From Amphibalanus amphitrite (lineage: Eukaryota; Arthropoda; Thecostraca; Balanomorpha; Balanidae), in assembly GCF_019059575.1 (NCBI RefSeq), contig NW_024881676.1, positions 788,285 through 852,284 of the forward strand: DNA of 64,000 nt. The letters are read 5' to 3'. Positions 44,224-55,495 of this stretch are shown here, one piece after another; the first letter of the stretch is position 1, and the number at the start of each line of letters is the position of its first letter. Both the position numbers and the translations under genes were made by a program. Under the pieces are notes generated by a model, which was not told the DNA's origin, searched no databases, and was given only the letters and a program-made list of their open reading frames with translations.

Positions 44224-47200
44224 ATGATGATCAAAGGTACCGTGGTGGTGTACTCTATACCGGCGTGCCCGCACTGCCGCACGGCCAAGGCCACGCTGAC
44301 CCAGCGCGGCCTACAGTACGTGGACGTGGACCTGGAGCGGTTTCCCCATCTGCGGCCCTGGCTGCGAGAGACGACCGGCAAGACCAGTGTGCCGCAGATC
44401 TTCTTCAACAGCAGACACATCGGCGGCAACAGCGAACTGCAGGACCTGGTGAGTTGGCCGGGCCGGGATCCAGGTGTGGGGTGAAAATCGCTTACTTGTT
44501 CAGTATGCGGGCGTTGTAAATGCATTATTCAGTAGCGCATTACGTATGTCGTTATGGCGCATCACGATAGCGCCTTACGCTTGTCGACAACTAAGCTTCG
44601 CTGATGCATAAGTACGTTCTATTTGTTTCTTTGCTTTTTTGCTCTAAGGTAAGATATTTTGTGGCATGCGAGAAAAAGTGAGTGTGCGTAACATTATCAT
44701 GTCCAGGGGACATTATTCCTCAGTCGGCCACATATCCCAGTCCGTCTGCGCTCCATTTCCTTGTGTGCCTCTTATTAGACTGGCTGCTACCGACGGAGGG
44801 CAGCGGCTAGTGCCGTGATCGGCCTATTGCATTCAGCGGATATCGACAGCGGTCGAGGTCAACGCCCAACGGACGGGCTGCAAAATGCAGCGGTCACCGC
44901 AAGGCGCCGGGAACTAGCTTTCATTTGGTATCACATTGCCCAAACATAGAGCTTAAATTGCTCAAATGGATACGGCTACCGTTTCCAAATGGGAACTTGC
45001 ATTTGTGATGCAAATTGTATTGGTTGCGTTGCATAATGCATATACGCTGCACTGCCGGTGTCATTCGTTACCACATCTGGAAGGCATTACCGCCAATGAA
45101 AGTGAGGGCATCGCAATGAACCGTGTTTTTGACTCATCGAACTTTCTACACGCCATTTGGAGAAACCCAACACGGTTGCAAGGTAGTTACTGCGCAATGT
45201 GCAATTAATAAGGCACCTCCCATTCGTGCACGTCACGTTTGTCGGGTTGGCATTTTCCCCCAGTGGGAAAGTCGGAGTTGTTTTGTCATGCTTCCTTTAT
45301 CTTGTTTCTAGCGCATTCGCGCAGGTACTAGTGATTGTCTTCACAGTTCACGGTTGGTCTATCGTCTGCGAGTCATTATCATGTGCGTTCATTATCTGTG
45401 CGCATGGCACGTGGATTGCGCACTTTGGTCTTCGGTGGGGCGGCGCTCATCGCTCGTCTAGTCACCGTGACTAACCTGTTCGCGTACCCCGAAGGCCGTG
45501 ACTGACCTACTCACGTGCCCGAACGCACTTGCACTCTCGACGTTCGATCCCAAGGCTGTTTCAAATGGGCTAGATTCCCTTACTTAGATATCGATTTCTG
45601 GCTGCGACATCGAGTGTCTTGAAGTGGGAGATGCGTCAAGTGCGTTTGAAACCCGAGTTGAAGTGTCCTGGGCCACATGACTTGCAAAGGCCCGCTGCCG
45701 GAATCACGTGGATCAGTGTCACGATTGCTTCCCGTGTCTCGCAGTCGAGTCGAATTATTCGGCGAAAGTTGCCGAATGCTGCTTTATTCAATTACATAAT
45801 AGCAAGGCTATTATGTAATAGCATAATAGGATAAACAGGTTTTGGAGTTTCACTAATCCCCAATCGTTTTTTTATCATTCGATTATTTTATCGTCACATC
45901 GCCTATCGCCAATGCTGTACCTGACTACTGAATGACTAGATCAGACTACTGAATACCGGAGGGTTCCATTATCAGTAAATCCGCCGTTGTGCCGGGTGAC
46001 ATTCACCTACACCTGTTTGCCCACACAGGTGGACGACGCGAGTCAGTGGGAGCAGCTCGTCACCCTTCTGGAGCAGACCGAACTCAACCCGAGCGATGCC
46101 GGCGCGCCGCGAATTCCCAAACCGGAGGAGGCCGTCACCACATCGGCACCTGGTAAGTACGGCGCTAGAAGGTAACTGAGGAAAGCTATTGTCTTGGCAA
46201 GGCCATATATAGATTGTCTTGGTAGTTTTCGTAGTCCTGCAGTGGCTTCCGGCTTTTCTGCGAAAGACAAAACCCCTGAGCTTGTTAAGTTTTGATTGAG
46301 GTCTCGACGCTCCTTTGTCATGGCGTAACAATCGATGCTGAATGTGGCCTCCGCTCCGTATGAAGTATACCCCCAATTATTTACGTAAAAATGCCAGAAC
46401 GGCTACCGACCGAGGTATGAATCATAAACCGGCTTATTGGATCAGATCGCGGCCGTTGCATGTGTGTTGTAACTGTTGTCCCCTCCCTAGCCCCACAAGT
46501 CCCCTGATGATGAACCGCGGTATCGGTCGGTCGCTCAAACAGAGTCTGTCGACTTTTGATTGTTCCCTTTATTTCTGTCACCCCTGTAACAGTGTTGATA
46601 TTTAATGGTCCCTATATGTGCGTGGCCAGCGGTCATTCTGTCCACGTGGCGCTAAGCCATTGTCCCTTTCCCTCTGACGATTATGTTTGTGCGCCGCCAG
46701 CGGCCGTGCTGCCGGTCGAGTGTGAGAAGGACGAGCTGTCCCGTCTGGCCATCGACCTGCACGACCGGTCCAACCTCATCATGGACCACCGCGTCGGCCT
46801 CTTCACCAAGATCAGGGACTCCTTCTCCGGCGAGGCCTTCGTCAACTGGATGATCAAGGAGAAGGAGAGCGGTGAGATATGATGTCCGATTGTCCCTGTC
46901 TGTCGCTGGGCTAATGATTGAGACGGTGTTTGTAGTGGTTGTGAAGGTGATCCCCCCCCCCCCCGAAGTCTCACAGTTGCTATGGTAACCAGGTTGCAGT
47001 TGTAATCGATAGACGGCATTGCTCTTTGTGTTTGTCCGGTAACGCCTTGCATGGTCGATGGTTCGGTAATTCCGGTGTGAGCACTGAGCAGTGTTGAAAG
47101 TTCTGTAGGAGACGATGCACACGCCCTACTTATGATATAGCCGCCACCAATGAAAATGGATCGGGTTTATGTGCTCAGTGTTCCAAGTCTTTGTGCCTTG

Positions 47201-50200
47201 TTCTGTTTCCATTTTTGTACTTAAATTGACGTTTAAAAATGGTAATGTGATTCGTCATTATCCCGGTTCCCTTCCGCGTCACCGCAGACGAGGCGAATGC
47301 CCTGGACATGGGCCAGCAGCTGATGGACAAACACTTCATCCAGAACGTCTCGGGCGGAGCCGACAGCACCAAGTTCGAGGGATCGGCCAAGGCCTTCTAC
47401 AGGTCAGTCCAAACTCGCTCGCCGAGAAGACATTACGAACTTTCGGAGTGTGGTGCACTTTCACAGTTTGACCGCACGTTACGTAACTGTCCGGTGCTTC
47501 ATCGATGGTTCCACCTAGCATTTATGGTCCGGAGACAATCCGATAAATCTTTTCGTAATGTCTCCCTAGGCTTTCTCTGATGTTTTTCTCATCCCTAGGA
47601 TGACCGAGGACGACAACCAGGGCGCGCTGAACTCTGGCGAGACGGCCGGCTGCCCGCCGCTGCCGGCCGGAGAGCTGGCCGAGAACCTCCGAAAACTGAT
47701 GCTCACCATGTACGCCGAAAACATCAGTCCCGACGGCAAGGTGGGCCACGGGAGAATGAGTTCGGAATTTCAGAAATTCAGAATTGCAGAACGAGTGCCT
47801 TACGATTGTTCATTCATATTAAACGGGATGAAATTACCATCCCAGATCAAACCTACGGAAAGCAGGTTGAGATGTCCCCTGGCGGCCAACTAACCAACTA
47901 CCATTTCCCCCTCCCACCACCCCTGGCGGCCAGTCGGTGAACTACGCCGGCATCAAGGCCTCAGACAACTGGCGTAACTACGTGCGGATGGCGCGTGAGC
48001 TGCAGCGAGTCGACATCTTCGGCCTCAACCGCGAGGAGAAGCTGGCCTTCTTTATCAACGTGTACAACGCACTGGTTGTGCACGGCAACATCGCCACCGG
48101 CCACCCGACCAACGTGTGGCAGCGCTGGAAGGTAGGCGGCATGGCGGAGCAGATTAGGACGGGGAGGCCACTGTGGTGGGGTGGTTGATCGGGCGGGTGT
48201 GTGTGGGCTGGGATTTATGTGAGGAGTAACGCTACGGAGGTGGTATAGTGCGTCCGGGCGCGAGCAGGAAGATCGTAGTGGGGCGATAGCCAGCAATTCT
48301 TGAGCTGTGTGCATAGCAGGGTTGTGCTTGACTCATGAGTCGAGTCAGAAATTTGACTCAACTCTGACTCAAATGAGTCAGATTTGAGTCGAGTCGGATA
48401 AAATGCTGAGCTGTTGAGTTGAGTCAGAGTTGAGTCGGACAAAAATATTAAGGCGTTGAGTTGAGTCAGAGTTGAGTCAGTAAAATAACTTTTGACATTG
48501 AGTTGAGTCAAAAACATTTAGGAACATGAGTCAGCTGACTCATCTATCTAGAAACAATCTACATAAGCTTTTCATTCTCCCCCTGCTTAACAACTTAGGC
48601 CTGGCCCTGCTGCAGGATTTTTTTCACCCCCATCCCCCGCTCAACAACTTTTTTATCCGAGTCAATTTTGAGTCAACTGACTTGACTCAACAAAAATTTG
48701 AGTCAAGTTTGAGTCAACTCATATTTTCATTGAGCCGCTTGAGTCATGAGTTGAGTCAAGGGGAAAAATCAGCTCCTTGTTTGAGTCAGAGTTGAGTCAG
48801 GGCTTTCTGAAGTTAAATGATGAGTCGAGTCGGCAAATTTTTTTGAGTCGAGCACAACCCTGGTGCATAGTTAGGCATTTTTACCGAGCTTTGGATATTT
48901 TCACCTCCCGTGGCATGCCTGACCTCCCGGCTCCCCACTGACTTTCCCCGTGCCCGGTCGGCAGTTCTTCAACAACACGGCCTACGTGCTGGGCGGCAGT
49001 CCGTTCACGCTGCAGGACATCGAGAACGGCGTGCTGCGCGCCAACAAGAAGGGAGTCGGCGCGCTCAGCCCCCAGTTCTCCAAGGCCGACCCGCGCCGGC
49101 GACTCTCGCTGGAGCGCGCCGAGCCCAGGATCCACTTTGCGCTAAACTGCGGCGCCAAGAGCTGCCCGCCCATCAAGACCTTCTCGGCCCAGGTGAGGAT
49201 GGCGAAGGGATGTGGGCGCTAGTGGTGGGCGCAGGTTGAAGGACATAGAAGGTGCTGGGATTTAGGCGGTATCTTTGTTTAGTTGTGAGTAATTAAGGAT
49301 TTTTTAAAATCATTCGTGTCGCGAGTTAGATGTTAAACTTGTCGACATGGAAATGAAGACAGCTATCCATTGAATCAGTTATGCGCCGTCTCCTTAATCG
49401 TGCCATATAATTTATTATTTTGCAGACCATTGACAGTGAAACGGCACTGTGTACAGTTTGTACCCTGTTGTAGCTCTGGACTGACGTGTTCGTCTCCTAC
49501 ACATACTCCTACTGACCCTTCCCATGTCTGTCTCGTTGCGTCTCAGAACATCCAGTCAGAGCTGGACCTGGCCTCGGCCTCCTACCTAGAGACGGACGAC
49601 GGTATTCGTCTGGAGCCGGCCAAGGGCGTGGTGCACCTCTCCACGCTGCTCAAGTGGTACCGCTCCGACTTCGGAGAGGACGACAAGGAGGTGAGCGTGC
49701 GCTGAAGGCCGGCGGAGATTTACCCACGATCCGGGAATCGGGTGGGACATTTAGATGGTACTTTTGGAGCGACGAGCGAATAAGCTCCGTTTGGGAGTAA
49801 ATAATTCCTCTCAAAGTTCTGATCTGGATTCTGATGCGGCAACCGATATTTTGCTTCATTGTCGGCTTTTTTCCACGCATTGTTCCTGATCCAGAACTGA
49901 AAGCTGTGACATAATTGCCGACCCGTCTCCTCTACGTGCTGTCCTGAATCCTGAATTGTCGATCCGTCTAATTATTTACGTTTAGGTTATGAGCTGACTC
50001 CGTCCCGTCTTGCACAGGCTCTGACATAGGTGTAACATGATTACCGACCCGTCCCACCCCCCAGGTTCTGACGTGAGTGTAAAGTTAATGCCGACCGGTC
50101 CCGTCTCACAGGTTCTGACGTGGGTGCTGAAGCATCTCACTGGCAAGAAGGCTGAGCAGCTGAAGCAGATGCTGGACAGCGGCAACTTCAAGATCAACTA

Positions 50201-50234
50201 CATCCCCTACGACTGGACCAATAACGCCAAGTAG
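44224..50234 (+). CDS. glutaredoxin-DEP-DUF547 fusion protein, complete, 9 exons
   Basis: Exons: 44224-44448, 46029-46152, 46701-46871, 47288-47402, 47599-47740, 47934-48131, 48965-49192, 49547-49690, 50112-50234. All phases close (489 aa). Residues 1-~85 are a glutaredoxin domain with a CPHC redox centre (SIPACPHCRTAKATL), the cis-Pro loop TSVPQIFF and the GG of HIGGNSEL. A DEP domain follows at about 130-215 (HRVGLFTKIRDSFSGEAFVNWM ... DKHFIQNVS). The rest is DUF547, recognised by EKLAFFINVYNALVVHG and HFALNCGAKSCPPI. The arrangement suggests a membrane- or G-protein-recruited redox protein, but substrates are unknown. The start is ATG ATG at 44224 or 44227. The exon 9 acceptor is triplicated, and a hAT-like element lies in intron 6. 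The domain calls are firm; the function is not. Confidence 0.88.
44449..46028 (+). other. intron 1 of the Grx-DEP-DUF547 gene, no coding exon seen
   Basis: No coding exon is required by phase. One short perfect hairpin is present: ATTACATAATAG and its inverse complement around 45790-45818. Nothing else stands out. Confidence 0.55.
48317..48862. mobile_element. hAT-like non-autonomous element 1, 546 bp, 8-bp TSD
   Basis: The ends are CAGGGTTGTGCTTGACTC and its near-exact inverse (one mismatch), flanked by GTGCATAG at 48309-48316 and 48863-48870. CAGGG termini with an 8-bp duplication are typical of hAT elements. The interior is a dense mixture of TGAGTC, TTGAGTC and GACTCAA words on both strands. 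It lies in intron 6 of the Grx-DEP-DUF547 gene. Confidence 0.9.
49990..50125 (+). repeat. triplicated acceptor of exon 9 of the Grx-DEP-DUF547 gene, 47-bp period
   Basis: Pyrimidine tract, CAG and GSTTCTGACRT-like exon start occur three times, with exon starts at 50018, 50065 and 50112, exactly 47 bp apart. Only the last continues into the conserved VLTWVLKHL sequence. More diverged copies may extend back to about 49900 (GTGACATAATTGCCGACCC). Confidence 0.85.
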
Positions 50235-50484
50235 GCGGCTGGCTCCTGGAGCGGTCTGCCTCGGCGGGAAGGCGCTCTTCTCCTCACAGCGGTGTCCAGA
50301 AAGGGTCAATCTAACCTCTGGAGAAGGCAGAGGGCATGGCTCTTCTGATTATCACCGTTGACTGCATGAGAGGGCAGACTCGGAGCAGGAATCGGCTATC
50401 GAGGTAGGTACCGTCTAGGCAGAACGGGGAGCTGTCCGAGCTGGGCTGGGACGGACGTTCTATATACCCTGCTGGGACGTGCCG

Positions 50485-52288
50485 CAGGGCCTATTTTAAG
50501 ACAATTGGACTGGGGTGGCCAGGCAGTGGTGGCGCCCCTGTCTCTTGTGTGGGCGCCCCCCCCCCCCCCAACTTTCAATTTTACTTTCAACCAACTTCAC
50601 CCCATTGTTGCTTGTAGATAAATATAAATATCTCGCCACGCCACTGCCCCGAGACGCTGTCCAGATTTTGAATCGCTTATGGCTCTGTAGTCTGTACCTA
50701 TGCCAAGAAAGATGCATTGCTAACCAGTGTTGTAGCTAGTTCATAGGCGGCGGAACGGGGGGGGGGGAACCTGGGCACCGTTCCCCCTTTGATTTTGGCA
50801 TTAACCCTCGCCCGGCGAGGGGGGGGGTTGATGCAACCCCCCTAAGGTTTTTCGCAAATAACGTAAAAACGGCGGCGCATGGTGCCGTCAAATTTGGCAT
50901 ACCCTCTGGGGCAACATTTTCGCACCTTTCTTGAAAATTTGAAGTCCCAGTCTTTTCAGGTCAGGTCACCAGGTCACAAAAACCGGTACAAGGTCAGGGG
51001 AAAATTGGACTAGCTTAGCGGCAACTGAATTCCAGAGTTCGCTTAAATTGGCAACAAAGTATACCATTCGATGCGCACGGACGTCCTGAGTTCACTGGTG
51101 CGTTTATTTTTGCTCTATCTTTTTTAGGTAAAAAGTTATAAGCGAAAAACTTTTGACATGTTTTAGCAAATTTTTTGCACTCATATCCCCCAAAACCCCC
51201 CTAAATCTTGACTTAGAGTCACCAAACTTTTACAGGGGCGAGATCTCCTATGGATCCACCTACTCTGTAAATTTGGCGTTTCTAAGTGCCATAGGAGCCA
51301 ACACAAATCTTGAAAATGATAGTTCTTATCTGAAATATATGCTCATTAGATATTCAAGTAGGTTGCTCCTAAATATTGTAGTTCTAGCTTCAAAAACATG
51401 GATGTTATGAATGTCGATAGGTTTCGCGAGGCTACACCGGCCGGATCGCCCACTGTGCAGTGGTGGTAGGGTGCCTCGTGGCGGTGGGGTGCACCAGAAA
51501 CTTAGGGCGCCCCAGCACCAGCGGAACGTCACATTATGTGTTACGACGCCCCAGTAGTGGTACGGTGTCCCATCACCGTTCCGTGCTTCTATCCTCAGGA
51601 TACAGAAATCCTTCTCCTCCACGCCGCAACCCCCCTCCGGGCTGGACAGGCAATTTTATCTCATGCAGGCTGCTCCCTTGGAGCGGCACCGCTGCTACCG
51701 AGGGAGCGCACCCCGTAGCCGGGTGCAGTGAGTGCCTTGGGGCTGGGAGGCCTGTCCTCTGGACGGGCTCAGCCCCGGCGACTCACTATAGGGTGCCTGC
51801 CCAGACCATGTGTCTCCCCCTATGTCCTATCAGCCTTCCGGCTCTGAAATGGTCTCATTGGACCGAAAGGGCCTAACCCAACAAAACAAACAAACAGTGT
51901 CCCATTTCTGATAGGGCGCCCAAAGGTGGTTGGCGCCCCAATCGTGTCTGGGCGCCCCAATGTTGATAGGGCTCTTCAGTCATGGTAGGGTGCCCTATTA
52001 CCGGTAATGTGTCCCAATCAAAGTAGGGCGCCACAGTTGCGGCAGGGCGCCCCCAGTAGTGAGAGGGCACCCCATTGGTGGTGGTGGCGCCTCAGTGAGC
52101 CCTTTTCCCCTGTCAACCTGAGTTGCGCCTCAAGAATGTGTCGCCTCCGTGATTGTCGGCAGCTAATATCTGTGGGTAGAAGTTTGGGCTGTTTTTCACT
52201 GGGGTGGCAAAGTAAGACGACTGGGGTGGAAAACCGCACCACTGGGGTGGGTTTTGCCACCCCAGTTAACATGTTAAAATAGGCCCTG
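50485..52288. mobile_element. hAT-like non-autonomous element 2, 1.8 kb, 8-bp TSD
   Basis: CAGGGCCTATTTTAA begins the left end and its inverse complement ends the right, with ACTGGGGTGGC shared a little further in. ACGTGCCG flanks both ends (50477-50484, 52289-52296). It sits about 250 bases after the stop of the Grx-DEP-DUF547 gene, perhaps within its 3' UTR. The right half holds degenerate repeats of about 25-30 bp of the type TAGGGCGCCCCA (51460-51600, 51900-52110). These are interrupted near 51600-51895 by sequence ending in an AACAAACAAAC tail, which could be a nested SINE. No transposase frame is present. Confidence 0.85.
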
Positions 52289-52296
52289 ACGTGCCG

Positions 52297-53463
52297 TGTG
52301 GATGTGGAGCCGAGTGTGGAAACCGGTGTGGATCGGTCCACGGTGGTATGTGCTGAGTAGGTGGATCAGCGTGTAATCGCGCTGTCAGCTCACAGGAATG
52401 ATGTGATTAGTCATATTTAGTCATAGCGGACATATTTGTCGTCTAGGGAAATGTTAGGTCAGTAGTCCACTCGTGGGTCAGTAATCCAACTCAGTTGTAG
52501 TCGCGATGATATTTCCAAACAAATTACAGTTTATGTTGCTTATGTTTATGTTAACGTGATTTTAGTCATAATGTCTCGTCCCACAGTTAAATGTGTTGAA
52601 GCACTACTGCTCTGGTTTACTGAGACTCGCTTTATTTATTTTTCCCTATTTAACACGTTATATTAATCGAGCGTTTGAATTCAGGTTGGAATTCATATAC
52701 GAGTAGGTGGTTGAACCGCATGTTGCGCACCTTAACGATAAACTGCTAGTCGCCGCCCGCCGGTGGTCGATCACTAGTCATCCCAGTTGGCTCAAGCACA
52801 CCAATCTGTTCAGACTGTCACCATTCGCGGCGTTCGTACTTACGACGTTTGAAACAGTAACCACGCCTGGGCTGTGATCAACGGCAATCGAAAGACAATA
52901 ACACGGTAGATCGACTCCGTCCCTATCGACGCCTTAAACGATTATTGTGGTGTTAATTATTCATAATAGTTAAAACGAACGATGTGTCCATTTCGAGATG
53001 TACTATATGCGAGATCAAATGTCGCAAAGATCAGCGTTACATGTTGTTTGCACACGGTTGGTGCTGTTGTATGAAGCATAGCTCACTGCGCCCAGGTAAA
53101 TAAATTACTTATACCAGCTGTGTGGTATGTTTCTGTGCAAGGTCTTGAATGTTGTTTCGCTTCCTAAACCCTCGCCGGTGCGCGTCCTTCATCATATTAT
53201 TGTAGCATCCCTCGTTTGGATTCCATGCTAATCCTACCACCCTACCGGCTACCCATAGCAAAAACTCGGCCTTTTTCTGTCGAACGCGGTTCTAACTTGG
53301 ACTGTTTGATGCTACCGTCGTGACCGCCGGTCGGATTTCAGCACGCCTCATTGAACACCTCCCTTTTGGCGTGATCCCTTCCACCACGGACCGAAGGTGA
53401 ACGAAAGAGGGATGAGTAGTCGGCTCATGGCTGGCCGGAGGAATGATCACATGCGATAAACGG
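52297..53463. other. intergenic DNA, nothing recognised
   Basis: I find no gene, inverted repeat or tandem array here beyond short chance similarities. Confidence 0.5.
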
Positions 53464-53471
53464 TTCCAGGA

Positions 53472-54157
53472 CAGGGGCGGCGCTGACCCTTTGAAAGTAG
53501 GTAGGCACTTGGTAGGTAAGGCAGAAAAGCTTAATACGGAATAGGTAAAAGGGGGAAAAGACAGCCTTATTGCTCAGTCAGCTCAAGCAGCGTCATCTAT
53601 GAAAACCTAACTTAAGCTTACACGTCTGCCGCCAGAGGGAAGCTAGTCTCCAAGTAGGAGTCTAGTTCGTCCAATATAATTTTTAAGAAACAATAGAATA
53701 ACACAACAAGCATAACAACGCTAGGTACCCTAAACTAATGATGAAAATTGATAGCGTAAAATGTGTTTTATTTTATGATAAATGGACTAAATAAAAAGTT
53801 CAGTTTGAAAGTTAGAAGGTAGCACCTAGTCGATGTGCCGACCATCTAGACCTTTTCTACCAAAAGGCTCAATAGCCTCAACATGGCAATAGTCGATAAT
53901 CTAGTAGGACGAGGTAGGCACAATTAGGCAAAGGTTTTAATCAAGTTGATGTATAATACGATATTTGTGTGACGTTTTTTGAAAAGTATAGGCAATTATC
54001 TTTCGTTTCAACACATTTTGAAGACGAAAAGAAAATATATATTTAACAAAAGCAACAGAGCAATCAAAAGCCACAGTCTAGTGAGGGTGTAGACGCAGGG
54101 GAGACGGCAAATGACGTAGGCACTGCCTACCTTGCCTATATGGGAGAACCGCCCCTG
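53472..54157. mobile_element. hAT-like non-autonomous element 3, 686 bp, 8-bp TSD
   Basis: The element starts CAGGGGCGG and ends CCGCCCCTG, flanked by TTCCAGGA at 53464-53471 and 54158-54165. Termini and duplication length fit the hAT superfamily. The interior is AT-rich and non-coding. Its ends differ from those of the two upstream hAT-like elements, so it is a separate family. Confidence 0.85.
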
Positions 54158-55111
54158 TTCCAGGATGAAATGCTATGATCGGTTTGGGATGTTCAAACTT
54201 TACCGACCAAGGGATCATCGAGCCCTGAATTAAGTGTGCTAAACATCTAGGTATATGACGTTTAAGCAGGCAATACTTACTGAACATATAAGAGCTGCAG
54301 AGATACAGGCTGTCATATTCCAGCTGCCTATATCTCAGTGGTGGGCGAATAGCTAGGTTGTTAGTATTCGTTCCGCACCGACGTCCGTGAAGTTAGCGTC
54401 GTATTCCGCGACGGATTCAGTCGCACCGTATCATGTCATATCCGATCACACAGTCTTCCCACAACCTTCTATGTAAAAGCTGATCGCGACTACCCGCAAT
54501 GCAAAGGTCGTTACGTGCGTGTGAATATCCTGCGCTGTTATTCCGATTTTCCCGCAAACGCAGCATCCACCCGATTGGATGTATTATCGCTGACGCCGTT
54601 CGTGCTGTTGTAGGGGCATTCCACGTCAAGTGGGACAAAAAATGATCATTTTGAACCTCACCTCCTCCGATTTTTGCGAAACTTTGTGAAACTACTCATC
54701 TATATGTGAAAAGAAAGGAGACATATTTTTGTCAAAATATGACGTCACGTTTCCGAGATACACGTCATCAAACATTGACTTAGGCAAGGTACATTATCAT
54801 CTTTAAAGCGTCATAACCATTGAAGTTTTAGACACATCACCACGAGACAAAGTGTGAAATGGAGGGAATAGGTCAGGCTTTAATTTGAGGATAACAATAT
54901 TGACGTAATTAACTAATTAGTGAACTTAATTAAAATTCAAAAAATAAATTTTGATTTTCTGAAAAATGGGTACCCTTCGATTTTGCTGATTTTTACATAT
55001 TTTATTCTCCTATACATTAGCTACATCATATAAAAAATCCAGAATGGGCCGACGTCTACATAACTGTCTTTTGGACTTCGTAATGTCTGGCACTCGCGTG
55101 TTTCGTTTTAA

Positions 55112-55495
55112 CAACCAAGGAGAGGCGCTACCCGGAGATGCTTCTTTCTACCCCAAACCAAAGCAAACCTAACCTGACCTGACGTGACCTGACCTAATCT
55201 AACACGCGTAAATATGTACAGCCCTCAAGGCAGTTGCCGACTGGCCAAATGCTACCTACATACTACATAGATACGAACATTAGCCCTCGCGACAGTTGCC
55301 GGCTGGCCAGATGCTACTTAAAAAACAAATGCGTGTTAAACACTTCAGGCTGACCCACTGCGAGCCAGCGACCTTTAGATTACGAGGTGGGTACCTTCGG
55401 CACACTTACTACTAAGCCACGAAGATAGCTGGTCATCGTAAGCCAGTTTTTATGATGAAATTGGGCATTCTCCAGCCAGCGCCTCTCTTTGGTTG
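55112..55495. mobile_element. nested 384-bp element with 18-bp TIRs
   Basis: CAACCAAGGAGAGGCGCT at 55112-55129 is inverted at 55478-55495 with one mismatch. Inside are ACCTG pentamers (about 55165-55200), two 61-bp-spaced direct repeats (CAGTTGCCGACTGGCC-like at 55232 and 55293) and a tRNA-like block. The flanks show no clear duplication. Confidence 0.6.
55350..55440 (-). other. tRNA-like block, probably a SINE head
   Basis: On the minus strand TGGCTTAGTAG fits the RNA polymerase III A-box consensus. About 45 bases further, GGTCGCTGGCTCG is a poor B-box. A clean cloverleaf does not form, so this is more likely a decayed tRNA-derived SINE than a tRNA gene. Confidence 0.35.

Noticed and set aside
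43926-44519. Frame overlapping exon 1 of the Grx-DEP-DUF547 gene
   Set aside because: It is out of frame with the clear glutaredoxin domain and encodes only Pro/Arg/Ala-rich low-complexity sequence.
55350-55440. A functional tRNA gene
   Set aside because: The A-box fits, but the B-box is poor and no full cloverleaf can be drawn; it lies inside a transposable element.
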